Source: Leifsonia sp. NPDC080035 | Lineage (GTDB): Bacteria; Actinomycetota; Actinomycetes; Actinomycetales; Microbacteriaceae | Assembly: GCF_040050925.1 (NCBI RefSeq) | Contig: NZ_CP157390.1 | Location: forward strand, 806,001 to 870,000 | Direction: 5' to 3' | Length of the DNA stretch: 64,000 bases | Part shown: piece by piece, positions 23,321-31,939 of the stretch | How positions within the stretch are numbered: position 1 is the stretch's first letter | Layout of the letters: every line of letters starts with the position of its first letter | Notes under the pieces: model-generated | The model's input: the letters and a program-made list of their open reading frames with translations, nothing else | Database searches by the model: none | Told to the model about the DNA's origin: nothing | Position numbers and translations under genes: made by a program

Positions 23321-25170
23321 CGAAGCGCATCTTCAGCGACACGGTGCGGGCGGAGACCGCGCGCCGGGGCGAGACCCTGCTCCAGCGGTTCGGATCGCAG
23401 TTCGCGCTCGACGCGGTCGCCTGGCTCGTCGCCGTCTTCGCGGCGGCGCTGCTGGCCTACGACTTCCAGGTCCAGAGGATGCCGTTGCTCGCCCTGCTCT
23501 TCGTCTCGGCGATCGCGATGCTGGCGCAGTTGATCATCGGCGGAGCGTTCTCGCTGTACCGCGGTCAGTTCACCTACGGCAGCTTCGACGAAGTGCGCGC
23601 GCTGCTCCTCGCCGTGTGCGCCGTGGCCGTGGTCGTCGGCGTCCCCGTCATCGTCTGGGGGAACAACGTGCACCTCGCGCGCAGCACGATGTTCCTCGCG
23701 CTGCCGTTCGCGTTCGTCCTCATGGGCTCCGCCCGCTACATCAAGCGCCTCTACGTCGAGGCCAAGTCTCGCCCCGGCGACGGTGCGGCGCCCACGCTGA
23801 TCTTCGGCGCCGGCTACCTCGGCCGCTCGCTCGTCCAGCGGATGCTGACGGACCGGTACTCGCCCTACCTGCCGGTCGGGATGATCGACGACGACCCGCG
23901 TGCCTCCCACCGGCAGGTGCGCGGCGTCCGCGTCCTCGGCCGGCTGCGCGATCTTCCCGCCGTCGCCGACACGACCGGCGCCCGCGTGATCGTCGTCGCC
24001 ATCGCCCGCGTCGATGCCGCGCTGTTGCGGCAGGTGCAGGACATCGCGGAGGAGTCCGGCCTCCAGGTGAAGGTGCTTCCGACGCTCGAGGAGGTGCTGA
24101 TGGGGCACGCCGGGCTCTCGGACGTGCGCGACATCAGCATCGAGGATCTGATCGGCCGCCAGCCGGTGGACACCGACGTGGCCGCGATCGCCAGCTACCT
24201 CACCGGCAAGCGCGTGCTGGTGACCGGCGCCGGCGGCTCCATCGGCTCGGAGCTGTGCCGGCAGATCGTGCGGTTCGGCCCGTCCGAGCTCATCATGCTC
24301 GACCGCGACGAGACCAACCTGCAGTCCGTCCAGCTCGCCGTCGACGGGCACGGCCTGCTCGACACGAAGGACGTGGTGCTCGCGGACATCCGCGACCGGG
24401 AGGCGCTGGTGGACATCTTCCGCCGCCGCCGGCCGGAGGTGGTCTTCCACGCGGCCGCGCTCAAGCACCTGCCGATGCTGGAGCAGTACCCGGAGGAGGC
24501 CTGGAAGACGAACGTGCTCGGCACGCGCAACGTGCTGCACGCCGCCGGCGAGGTGGGGGTGAGCACGTTCGTCAACATCTCGACGGACAAGGCGGCCAAC
24601 CCGACCAGTGTGCTCGGTCACTCCAAGCGTGTCGCCGAGAAGCTCACGGCCGGTGCCGCGGATGCGTCCTCCGCCCGCTACCTGTCGGTGCGGTTCGGGA
24701 ACGTGATCGGCAGCCGCGGCTCGATGCTGCCGACGTTCGCGGCGCTCATCGAGGCCGGCGGCCCGGTGACGGTCACGCACCCCGAGGTCACCCGCTACTT
24801 CATGACGATCCCGGAGGCGTGCCAGCTCGTCGTCCAGGCGGGCGGCATCGGCGAGCCCGGCGAGGTGCTGATCCTGGACATGGGCGAGCCGGTGGCCATC
24901 CTGGACATCGCACGCCGGATGATCGCGCACAGCGGCAAGGACATCGAGATCCGCTTCACCGGCCTTCGGCCCGGCGAGAAGCTGCACGAGGACCTCGTCG
25001 GGCTCGGCGAGACCGACCAGCGGCCGCGCCACCCGAAGATCTCGCACACCCGGATCGTTCCGCTCGCGCCCGAGCACCTCGACCACGAGGACTGGCTGCA
25101 GCGGCTGCGCACGAACGGTGCGCACACGGCCGTGATCGGCGTCGTCCCCGAGCGGCGGAGCAGCCGATGA
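23311..25170 (+). CDS. FlaA1/PglF/CapD-type membrane nucleotide-sugar 4,6-dehydratase
   Basis: A 619-aa protein. Four N-terminal membrane helices (about residues 30-140), a CoA-binding-like Rossmann domain (FGAGYLGRSL), then an SDR-type domain with TGAGGSIGSELCRQI and the catalytic region STDKAANPTSVLGHSKR. Enzymes of this class remove water from UDP-GlcNAc to give the 4-keto-6-deoxy sugar, first step to diNAcBac or QuiNAc-type sugars. The following DegT aminotransferase overlaps by 4 bases and is the expected next enzyme. Sequence upstream of ATG 23311 in the same frame is a shadow of other genes. Confidence 0.92.
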   Translation: MALTKRIFSDTVRAETARRGETLLQRFGSQFALDAVAWLVAVFAAALLAYDFQVQRMPLLALLFVSAIAMLAQLIIGGAFSLYRGQFTYGSFDEVRALLLAVCAVAVVVGVPVIVWGNNVHLARSTMFLALPFAFVLMGSARYIKRLYVEAKSRPGDGAAPTLIFGAGYLGRSLVQRMLTDRYSPYLPVGMIDDDPRASHRQVRGVRVLGRLRDLPAVADTTGARVIVVAIARVDAALLRQVQDIAEESGLQVKVLPTLEEVLMGHAGLSDVRDISIEDLIGRQPVDTDVAAIASYLTGKRVLVTGAGGSIGSELCRQIVRFGPSELIMLDRDETNLQSVQLAVDGHGLLDTKDVVLADIRDREALVDIFRRRRPEVVFHAAALKHLPMLEQYPEEAWKTNVLGTRNVLHAAGEVGVSTFVNISTDKAANPTSVLGHSKRVAEKLTAGAADASSARYLSVRFGNVIGSRGSMLPTFAALIEAGGPVTVTHPEVTRYFMTIPEACQLVVQAGGIGEPGEVLILDMGEPVAILDIARRMIAHSGKDIEIRFTGLRPGEKLHEDLVGLGETDQRPRHPKISHTRIVPLAPEHLDHEDWLQRLRTNGAHTAVIGVVPERRSSR

Positions 25171-26303
25171 CCGACCGCATCCTCATGTCCTCCCCGGATG
25201 TCGGCGAGGTGGAGGAGCGCTTCCTCGTCGAGGCGTTCCGATCCGGCTGGATCGCACCGCTCGGCCCGGACGTCGACGCGTTCGAGCGCGAGGTGGCGGA
25301 GCGGGTCGGCGTCCGTCACGCCGCCGCGCTGGCCTCGGGAACCGCCGCGCTGCACCTCGGCCTGCTGACGCTCGGCGTGCGACCGGGCGACGTCGTCGTC
25401 ACCTCGACCATGACCTTCGCCGCCACGGCGAACGCGATCGTCTACACGGGCGCGCAGCCCTACTTCGTCGACTCGGAGCCCGCGGGCGGGAACATGGATC
25501 CCGCGCTGCTCGAACGCGCCCTCACGGAGCTGACCGCGTCCGGTGCGCGCGTCGCCGCCGTCGTGCCGGTCGACCTGCTCGGCAAGGCGGCGGACTACAC
25601 GCGCATCCTGCCGATCGCGGAGCGCTTCGGCGTCCCGGTGCTCTCGGACGCGGCGGAGGCGCTCGGCGCGAGCCACGCCGGAGCGCCGGCCGGCTCGTTC
25701 GGCGCGGCGTCCGCGCTGTCGTTCAACGGCAACAAGATCATGACGACCTCCGGCGGCGGGATGCTGCTCACCGACGACGCCGACATCGCGTCCCGCGTCC
25801 GCTACCTGTCCACCCAGGCCAGGCAGCCCGCCGTGCACTACGAGCACACCGAGGTCGGCTACAACTACCGGCTCAGCAACCTGCTCGCCGCCCTCGGCCG
25901 CGCCCAGCTGACCCGCCTGGACGAGATGATCGGGCGACGGCGGGCCGTGCGGGAGGTGTACCGCGCCCTGGTCGCCGACGTCGACGGCGTCGAGATCTTC
26001 GGCGGCGCGGACGACGCCGAGGACAACTGCTGGCTCACCTCGGTGGTCGTCGACCCCGAGCTCACGGGCTGGACGGCCGCCGACCTGCGCACCGCACTCG
26101 ACGCGGCGAACATCGAGAGCCGCCCGCTCTGGAAGCCGATGCACCTGCAGGCGGTGTTCGCGGACGCCCCGGCACTCCTGAACGGCAACGCGCAGCGACT
26201 GTTCGAGACGGGCCTCACCCTGCCCAGCGGCTCGGCCCTCAGCGAGAAGCAGATCGCGCGCACGGCCGACGCCCTCGATGCGTTTCTGGGCGCTCATGTC
26301 TGA
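25167..26303 (+). CDS. DegT/DnrJ/EryC1 aminotransferase (PglE-like)
   Basis: A 378-aa PLP enzyme expected to transfer an amino group onto the 4-keto sugar made by the dehydratase. The catalytic lysine is K190 in SFNGNKIMTTSGGGM; SGTAALHLGLL (near 55) binds the cofactor phosphate and VDLLGKAADY carries the PLP-ring aspartate region. RYLSTQARQ and EVGYNYRLSNLLAALG are family landmarks. ATGA overlaps with both neighbours put it in a tight operon. Confidence 0.93.
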   Translation: MTDRILMSSPDVGEVEERFLVEAFRSGWIAPLGPDVDAFEREVAERVGVRHAAALASGTAALHLGLLTLGVRPGDVVVTSTMTFAATANAIVYTGAQPYFVDSEPAGGNMDPALLERALTELTASGARVAAVVPVDLLGKAADYTRILPIAERFGVPVLSDAAEALGASHAGAPAGSFGAASALSFNGNKIMTTSGGGMLLTDDADIASRVRYLSTQARQPAVHYEHTEVGYNYRLSNLLAALGRAQLTRLDEMIGRRRAVREVYRALVADVDGVEIFGGADDAEDNCWLTSVVVDPELTGWTAADLRTALDAANIESRPLWKPMHLQAVFADAPALLNGNAQRLFETGLTLPSGSALSEKQIARTADALDAFLGAHV

Positions 26304-27375
26304 TGCGGCGGTCACAGCCGTGAGGGGTGGGATCGGCTCCGCGTTCGAGACCGCCGGCCCTGAGCTGATGTCCGATTCACCCGCTGCCGAACCGTGGACG
26401 CGGGACGGGTCGCGCACCATCTACACGCAGACCGGACGGCAGGCCCTGGCTCTTCTCGCGGACCGTCTCCTGCCCGACGGGCCGCGCACCCTGCTCGCGC
26501 CCGCCTACCTTTGCGACAGCATGATCCAGCCGTTCGTCGACCGCGGTTGGCGGCTCCTCGCGTATCCGATGACGCCGGACCTGCACCCGGACGGCGAGGA
26601 AGCGATGAGCGTAGCGGCATCGCTCATAGGCGAGCCCTTCGTCGCGCTGGTCGCCGAGTACTTCGGACGCAGCCCCGATGCGGGATTCCGCGCGTTGATC
26701 GCCGGTCTCCAGGCCACCGGGGGCACGGTTATCGACGACGAGACCCACCGCGTCCTCGATCCCCGCGACGCCGGCGCCGACCTCACGATCGCGAGCCTGC
26801 GGAAGGTGCTCCCCGTGGCGACCGGCGCCTACCTGCGCTCCTCGGCCCGTCCCCTGCCCGAGCCCCGGCTTCCCGACGAAGGCGAGGACGCGGAGCGGTG
26901 GGATGCGATGGATGAGAAGTCGCGAAACGGGAACGGCACGAGCGGATCAGACCGCTACAAGAGCCTGTTCGCCGCGGCCGACGAGCGCCTCGAGCGCGCG
27001 GACACCCCGCGTCTTATCGGCGAGCGCTCCCGTCGGACTCTGAGCGTCCTCGACTACACGGCACTGGCTGAGCGCCGCCGCAGCAACGCGGCAGCGCTCA
27101 CGAGCGAGCTCGCGCCTCTCGGTGTTCCGGTGCTCAATCCCCCCGTCGATGAATCGATCCCCTCGCACCTGGTCGTCCGCGTACCCCGCGCCGCCGCTGT
27201 GCAGCGGCGGATGGCGGCTCGCGGCGTGTTCTGCCCCATCCACTGGCCCGAGAGCACCCTGCTCCCCAGAGGTCGGCCCTGGCCGTCCGAGTTCCTCTCC
27301 ATCCCGGTCGACCACCGCTACGACGCGGACGACATGCGCCGTGCGGCACGCGCCCTGCAGGAGTCTCTGGCATGA
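26296..27375 (+). CDS. Divergent DegT-fold PLP-dependent enzyme-like protein
   Basis: A 359-aa protein starting at ATG 26296, overlapping the true DegT gene by 8 bases. It keeps the fold-type I plan: IYTQTGRQALALLADRLL at the start, TLLAPAYLCDSM for the cofactor region, VIDDETHRVLD for the aspartate strand and ASLRKVLPVATGAYL with a candidate Schiff-base lysine K170. The rest is poorly conserved relative to the neighbour. It may be an aminotransferase on another substrate. Its stop overlaps the FemAB-like gene by 4 bases, suggesting the two form a functional pair. Confidence 0.7.
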   Translation: MSDAAVTAVRGGIGSAFETAGPELMSDSPAAEPWTRDGSRTIYTQTGRQALALLADRLLPDGPRTLLAPAYLCDSMIQPFVDRGWRLLAYPMTPDLHPDGEEAMSVAASLIGEPFVALVAEYFGRSPDAGFRALIAGLQATGGTVIDDETHRVLDPRDAGADLTIASLRKVLPVATGAYLRSSARPLPEPRLPDEGEDAERWDAMDEKSRNGNGTSGSDRYKSLFAAADERLERADTPRLIGERSRRTLSVLDYTALAERRRSNAAALTSELAPLGVPVLNPPVDESIPSHLVVRVPRAAAVQRRMAARGVFCPIHWPESTLLPRGRPWPSEFLSIPVDHRYDADDMRRAARALQESLA

Positions 27376-28415
27376 ACGGTCTCCTGATCGGAACGGGCGA
27401 GGGCATCACGTCGCGCTCTGTCTACTTCACACGCGGCTACGGAGAGGCGGCCGCCATCACCGACGGCGGCCGCTGGACCATTCTGTCCACGGCGGACGGA
27501 TCGTGGCAGCTGCCGCTCGTCCTGGTCCCCGCCCCGTACGGTGATGGGTTCGAGGCGAGAAGTCCGTACGGGTACGCCGGCATCCACATCGACCCCGCCA
27601 TCGGCACGGGCGAGGCGCAACGTCTGTGGCGCGAGTCCATCGAGGTGCTGCGCGGGCTGGACGTCGTGACGGTCTTCCTCCGGTTCTCGCCGCTCGACGT
27701 CGGATCCGCTCTGCGGGCGCGCGACCTCGAGGGGCTGACGGTGCGGCACGTCTCGGATACGGTCCTCGTTTCGACCGCGGACGCGGATTCCGTCTGGAAC
27801 GCGCTGCGCGGCCGGGCCCGGACGGCGATCCGCAAGGCCAGGGCGGCGGGGATGACCGCCGAGCTGCGGCCGGCGACCGCGGACGACCTCTCGTCCGGCT
27901 CGGCGTTCCGGCGGCTGTACGAGGGCACCATGGCGCGGGTCGGCGCGGCGGATCGGTACTACTTCGCCGACGACTACTACCGCGCGCTTCTCGACGGCCT
28001 CGGCGAGGACCTGCTCGTCTGCACCGTCCGGGATGCCGCTCACGGACCGGTCGCGGCGTCGCTCGTCATGGTCGACGGCGACGGCCTCCACTACCACCTC
28101 TCCGGATCGACGCCGGAGGGCGCGAGGGCCGGGGCGAACAACCTGCTGATCTGGCAGATCCTCTCCGATGCGAGCGCCCGCGGCCTGCGTCACGTCCACC
28201 TCGGCGGAGGGGTGTCGAACGCCGACTCGCTGTTCCGTTTCAAGGAGTCGTTCGGAGGCGCGATCGTTCCGTTTCATATCGGCAGCGCCGTCATCGATCC
28301 CGTCGAATACGACCGCCTCGTCTCCCGGAGGGCCGCCGAACGAGCCGTACCGGTGTCCGCCCTCGTGGACTCCGGGTACTTCCCCGGGTTCCGCGCGACG
28401 GAGGCGGCGGGATGA
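27372..28415 (+). CDS. FemAB/GNAT-fold acyl- or aminoacyl-transferase
   Basis: A 347-aa soluble protein with the double-GNAT layout of FemAB and Acetyltransf_6 proteins. The N-terminal half has WQLPLVLVPAPYG and SPYGYAGI; the C-terminal half has LRGRARTAIRKARAAGMTAELR, FYFADDYYRAL-like sequence, LVCTVRD-VAASLVMVDGDGLHYHLSGS, and GANNLLIWQILSDASARGLRHVHLGGG. Such proteins put an acyl or amino-acid group on a sugar or peptide amine. In this operon, modification of an amino sugar is inferred. The donor is unknown. Confidence 0.75.
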   Translation: MNGLLIGTGEGITSRSVYFTRGYGEAAAITDGGRWTILSTADGSWQLPLVLVPAPYGDGFEARSPYGYAGIHIDPAIGTGEAQRLWRESIEVLRGLDVVTVFLRFSPLDVGSALRARDLEGLTVRHVSDTVLVSTADADSVWNALRGRARTAIRKARAAGMTAELRPATADDLSSGSAFRRLYEGTMARVGAADRYYFADDYYRALLDGLGEDLLVCTVRDAAHGPVAASLVMVDGDGLHYHLSGSTPEGARAGANNLLIWQILSDASARGLRHVHLGGGVSNADSLFRFKESFGGAIVPFHIGSAVIDPVEYDRLVSRRAAERAVPVSALVDSGYFPGFRATEAAG

Positions 28416-29068
28416 ATCGACGCTACGTGCGGGCGCGCTCGGTCGCGGACCGCGTCGTCGCCGCGGTCCTTCTCGTCCCCGCGCTGCCCGTGATGGCCGT
28501 CATCGCGCTGACGATCGCCGTCAGGATGGGCCGGCCGGTCCTGTTCCGCCAGCAACGGATCGGCATGGGCGGCCGTTCGTTCGAGATCCTGAAGTTCCGG
28601 ACGATGGTGCCGGATGCCGAACGCATCGGCGGAGGGTACTTCCCAGACGGCCTCGACCTGGTACCGCCCCTCGGTCGGTTCCTCCGGCGGTCCAGCCTCG
28701 ATGAGCTCCCGCAGCTGCTGAACGTCGTGCGCGGAGACATGGCGTTCATCGGCCCGCGACCGGCGCTGGTGAGCCAGTTCGCGCGCTACACGCCAGAGCA
28801 GAAGCGTCGAGTGTCGGTTCCGCAGGGGATCACCGGCCTCGCCCAGGTCGTCTACCGAAACGACGCGCCGTGGTCGAAGCGGATCGAGCTCGATGTCCAC
28901 TACGCGGAGCACATCGGTCTGCGGATGGACGCGCGCGTTCTCGCCCTCACCGTGCGCGGGCTTCTGACCGCATCGGGTGTCGTCGAGGGCCAGACCGCGG
29001 CCGACGTGGACGATCTCGCACCGCCCGCCGACACCGGCATCCCGACCGAACGAGGAGAACTATCGTGA
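28412..29068 (+). CDS. Initiating sugar transferase (PglC/WbaP-core phosphoglycosyl transferase)
   Basis: A 218-aa monotopic membrane enzyme that moves a sugar-1-phosphate from a nucleotide sugar to undecaprenyl phosphate, the first lipid-linked step. It has one N-terminal re-entrant hydrophobic segment (VVAAVLLVPALPVMAVIALTI), then the family core: FRQQRIGMGGRSFEILKFRTM, RRSSLDELPQLLNVVRGDMAFIGPRPALV and GITGLAQV. It lacks the extra N-terminal domain of the second copy at 59959. ATGA overlaps on its upstream side and GTGA downstream. Confidence 0.92.
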   Translation: MNRRYVRARSVADRVVAAVLLVPALPVMAVIALTIAVRMGRPVLFRQQRIGMGGRSFEILKFRTMVPDAERIGGGYFPDGLDLVPPLGRFLRRSSLDELPQLLNVVRGDMAFIGPRPALVSQFARYTPEQKRRVSVPQGITGLAQVVYRNDAPWSKRIELDVHYAEHIGLRMDARVLALTVRGLLTASGVVEGQTAADVDDLAPPADTGIPTERGELS

Positions 29069-29625
29069 ACGCTGCAGAGCCGACCGTCGCCCTTCGCCCC
29101 GTCGAACGGACCGACCTCGCCTTCCTGCGCGAGCTCTCCAACGAACCGTTCGTGCGGGACCACGTGGTCGGCTGGGATTGGCCGCTCTCGCTCGCAGGAC
29201 AGGAGGCGTGGTACGAGACGACCCTGCGGGACAGCGCCACGAGGCGTTTCATCGTCGAGACGGCCGCCGGCCAGCCCATCGGCATGACCGGCCTCTGGGA
29301 TATGAACTGGCGCGACCGCACCGCGCTCACGGCTCTGAAACTCGGCGGCGCGGAAGACGTGCGCGGCCGTGGTTACGGCACCAGTGCCATCCGCGCCGTG
29401 ATGGACTTCGCGTTCCTCGACGCAGGCCTGAACAAGCTGTACAGCACGATCCTCGCCGACAACGATGCCTCCAGGGCGGCGTACGTTCGCAAGTGCGGCT
29501 GGACCGAGGAGGGCGTGCTGCGCGAACATGTCTGGCGCCACGGCCGCTATGTCGACCTCATCCAGATCGGGATGCTGCGCTCCGACTTCGACGCCCTCCG
29601 TGCTCGGGAGGACTCCCGCGCATGA
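29065..29625 (+). CDS. GNAT N-acetyltransferase (RimJ/RimL-type)
   Basis: A 186-aa Acetyltransf_3 protein. It starts at GTG 29065, overlapping the transferase stop (GTGA), with GAGGAG upstream. The CoA pyrophosphate loop is in EDVRGRGYGTSAIRAVMDFAF; NKLYSTILADNDASRAAYVRKCGWTEEGVLREH is the typical C-terminal part. In similar clusters GNAT proteins (WecD, PseH) N-acetylate the 4-amino sugar made by dehydratase plus DegT enzymes; that role is inferred here from position. Confidence 0.88.
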   Translation: MNAAEPTVALRPVERTDLAFLRELSNEPFVRDHVVGWDWPLSLAGQEAWYETTLRDSATRRFIVETAAGQPIGMTGLWDMNWRDRTALTALKLGGAEDVRGRGYGTSAIRAVMDFAFLDAGLNKLYSTILADNDASRAAYVRKCGWTEEGVLREHVWRHGRYVDLIQIGMLRSDFDALRAREDSRA

Positions 29626-30860
29626 GGATCCTCATGGTGAGCCAGTACTACAGGCCCGAGGGCGCGCACGTGGTGAACGAGTTGGCGGAGACACTCGCCG
29701 AGCGCGGACACGAGGTCGTCGTCCTCACCGGTTTCCCGAACTATCCGGCTGGCGTGCTGTTCGAGGGCTACCGCCAGTCGTGGCGGTCCGTGGAGAGCGA
29801 CGGCGCCGTGACGGTCCGGCGAGTGCCGCTGGTGACGAGCCACTCGTCGAATCCCCTCGGGCGCATCCTCAACTACGCCAGCTTCGCCCTGTCGACGCTC
29901 ACGGCCTCCGGGCTCGCCCGGCGCGCCGACGTCGTCTACGTGTACGCGACGCAGATGACGGCGGCTCTCGCTCCCGCGATCTGGCGCGCGTTCGGCGGTG
30001 CACCGTACGTACTGCACGTGCAGGACCTGTGGCCCGAGTCCATCACCGAGTCCGGCATGCTGCCCCCGGCCGTTTCGAAGACCGTCGAACGCTCGCTGTC
30101 GGGTTGGCTGCGCTGGACGTACCAGCGGGCGGCTGCGACGATCGCGATCGCTCCGACCATGCTGCGTACACTGCGTACGCGCGGTGTACCGCGTGATCGC
30201 GGCCACGTGGTGTTCAACTGGGGCAGGCGGATCGCCGATCCGACCGATCCAGCCGCGGGCGGCGAAACCGGCGAGAACGAAGCCGACGGGGTGGGGCTCG
30301 ATGTGATGTATGCAGGGACTCTCGGCGATCTGCAGGACCTCGACACGGCGATCCACGCCGCGCATCTCGCGTCGGACCTGGAAGGGTTCACGCTGCACAT
30401 TGTCGGCGGAGGGCTGGCGGAACCGCGGCTCCGGCGCCTCGCCGAAGAGCTCGGCACCACCAACGTGCGGTTCCACGGCCTCGTCCCCTCGGACCGGATG
30501 GCGGCGATGTACCGACGGTCGCACTTCCAACTGGTGCCACTGCGCGATATCGAGATCTTCCGGGGCACGATACCGTCCAAGTTCCAGGCGAGCATGTCCC
30601 TCGGGATCCCTGTGGTGACGACCGTCGCCGGCGACCTCACCGAGATCGTACGGACGAACGAGCTGGGGTTCGCCGCGCGGCCAGAGGACCCGGCGTCGCT
30701 CGCTCGGGCGTTCCGCGAAGCGCACGCGGCGTCGGCGGAGCAGCGCTCCGCGTTCGCCGAGCGGGCGCTCGACTACTACGACAAGACGATGACGCGAGAG
30801 ACGTCGACGGCCCGGATCGAGCAGATCCTCGCCACGGCGGCTACGGAGGGCACCCGATGA
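29622..30860 (+). CDS. Glycosyltransferase family 4 (WbuB-like)
   Basis: A 412-aa GT-B enzyme. N-terminal: MRILMVSQYYRPEGAHVVNELAETLAERGHEVVVLTGFPNYPAG; LHVQDLWPESITESGML in the middle is the WbuB hallmark; the donor site has YAGTLGDLQDL, IVGGG and the FRGTIPSKFQASMSLGIPVV region with the catalytic-type Glu-containing loop. WbuB-like enzymes add N-acetyl-L-fucosamine, which agrees with the CapEFG genes directly downstream. Overlaps of 4 bases on both sides. Confidence 0.92.
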   Translation: MRILMVSQYYRPEGAHVVNELAETLAERGHEVVVLTGFPNYPAGVLFEGYRQSWRSVESDGAVTVRRVPLVTSHSSNPLGRILNYASFALSTLTASGLARRADVVYVYATQMTAALAPAIWRAFGGAPYVLHVQDLWPESITESGMLPPAVSKTVERSLSGWLRWTYQRAAATIAIAPTMLRTLRTRGVPRDRGHVVFNWGRRIADPTDPAAGGETGENEADGVGLDVMYAGTLGDLQDLDTAIHAAHLASDLEGFTLHIVGGGLAEPRLRRLAEELGTTNVRFHGLVPSDRMAAMYRRSHFQLVPLRDIEIFRGTIPSKFQASMSLGIPVVTTVAGDLTEIVRTNELGFAARPEDPASLARAFREAHAASAEQRSAFAERALDYYDKTMTRETSTARIEQILATAATEGTR

Positions 30861-31939
30861 ATCAGGACGCACGGACCGACGCCACGCCTGGCGGTGGCTA
30901 CGAGGGCAAGCGCGTCCTCATCACCGGCGGAACGGGCTCATTCGGCCACACGGTTGCGGCGAAGCTCCTGACCAGGGATGTCGCCGAGGTGCGCATCCTC
31001 AGCCGTGACGAGGCCAAGCAGGACCTCATGCGCCACGAGCTCGGCGACTCGCGCGCGCGCTTCTACCTCGGCGACGTTCGCGACTACGAGAGTGTCGAGC
31101 GGGCCAGCAGGGATGTCGACTACGTGTTCCACGCCGCCGCGCTGAAGCAGGTCCCGTCGGGCGAGTTCTTCCCGATGGAGGCGGTGAAGACGAACGTCAT
31201 CGGCAGCGAGAACGTGGTGCGCGCCGCAGAGCGGTCGGGCGTGCGCTCGTTGGTGTGCCTCAGCACCGACAAGGCCGTCTACCCTGTGAACGCCATGGGC
31301 ATGAGCAAGGCGCTGATGGAGAAGGTCGCCCAGTCGCACGGGCTCAACAACCCGAATGCGGACACGATCGTCTCGTGCGTGCGCTACGGCAACGTCATGT
31401 ACTCGCGGGGCTCGGTGATCCCGCTGTTCATCCGCCAGCTGAAGGCCGGCGGCCCGCTCACCGTGACCAATCCCGAGATGACCCGCTTCATGATGTCGCT
31501 CGCCGACTCGGTCGACCTCGTCGAGTACGCGTTCCGCAACGCGCGGCAGGGCGACCTGTTCATCCGGAAGGCGCCGGCCTGCACGATCGGCGACCTCGCG
31601 GCGGCGGTTGCGACGCTCTTCGGTGCCGACCCTCGCGTGGAGGTGATCGGCACCCGTCACGCCGAGAAGGTCTCGGAGGTGCTCGCCAGCCGCGAGGAGC
31701 TGTCGCGTGCGCTGGACCGCGGCGACTACTTCCAGATCTCGGCCGACAAGCGCGACCTCAACTACAGCGTGTACGTGGAGCAGGGCGACACGACGCAGAC
31801 GGAGTACACCGACTACGACTCGCACACCACGACGCGGCTCACGATCCCCGAGGTGCAGGAGCTGCTGCTCACCCTGCCCGAGGTGCACGCCGAACTGCGC
31901 GCCGCGGGGATCGACCCCGAGCGGGTGGTGGTCGCATGA
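30857..31939 (+). CDS. capE: CapE-like UDP-GlcNAc 4,6-dehydratase/5-epimerase
   Basis: A 360-aa soluble extended SDR, first enzyme to UDP-N-acetyl-L-fucosamine. Features: TGGTGSFGHTV cofactor loop (near residue 23), FHAAALKQVPSGEFFPMEAVKTNVIG, catalytic segment STDKAVYPVNAMGMSKALMEK and VRYGNVMYSRGSVIP. It lacks the membrane part of the FlaA1-like protein. The usual capE-capF-capG order follows, each overlapping by 4 bases. Confidence 0.93.
   Translation: MNQDARTDATPGGGYEGKRVLITGGTGSFGHTVAAKLLTRDVAEVRILSRDEAKQDLMRHELGDSRARFYLGDVRDYESVERASRDVDYVFHAAALKQVPSGEFFPMEAVKTNVIGSENVVRAAERSGVRSLVCLSTDKAVYPVNAMGMSKALMEKVAQSHGLNNPNADTIVSCVRYGNVMYSRGSVIPLFIRQLKAGGPLTVTNPEMTRFMMSLADSVDLVEYAFRNARQGDLFIRKAPACTIGDLAAAVATLFGADPRVEVIGTRHAEKVSEVLASREELSRALDRGDYFQISADKRDLNYSVYVEQGDTTQTEYTDYDSHTTTRLTIPEVQELLLTLPEVHAELRAAGIDPERVVVA

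Noticed and set aside
23049..25166. Long upstream extension of the DegT frame
   Set aside because: Arg/Gly/Ala-rich shadow of the dehydratase gene; DegT homology begins at 25167.
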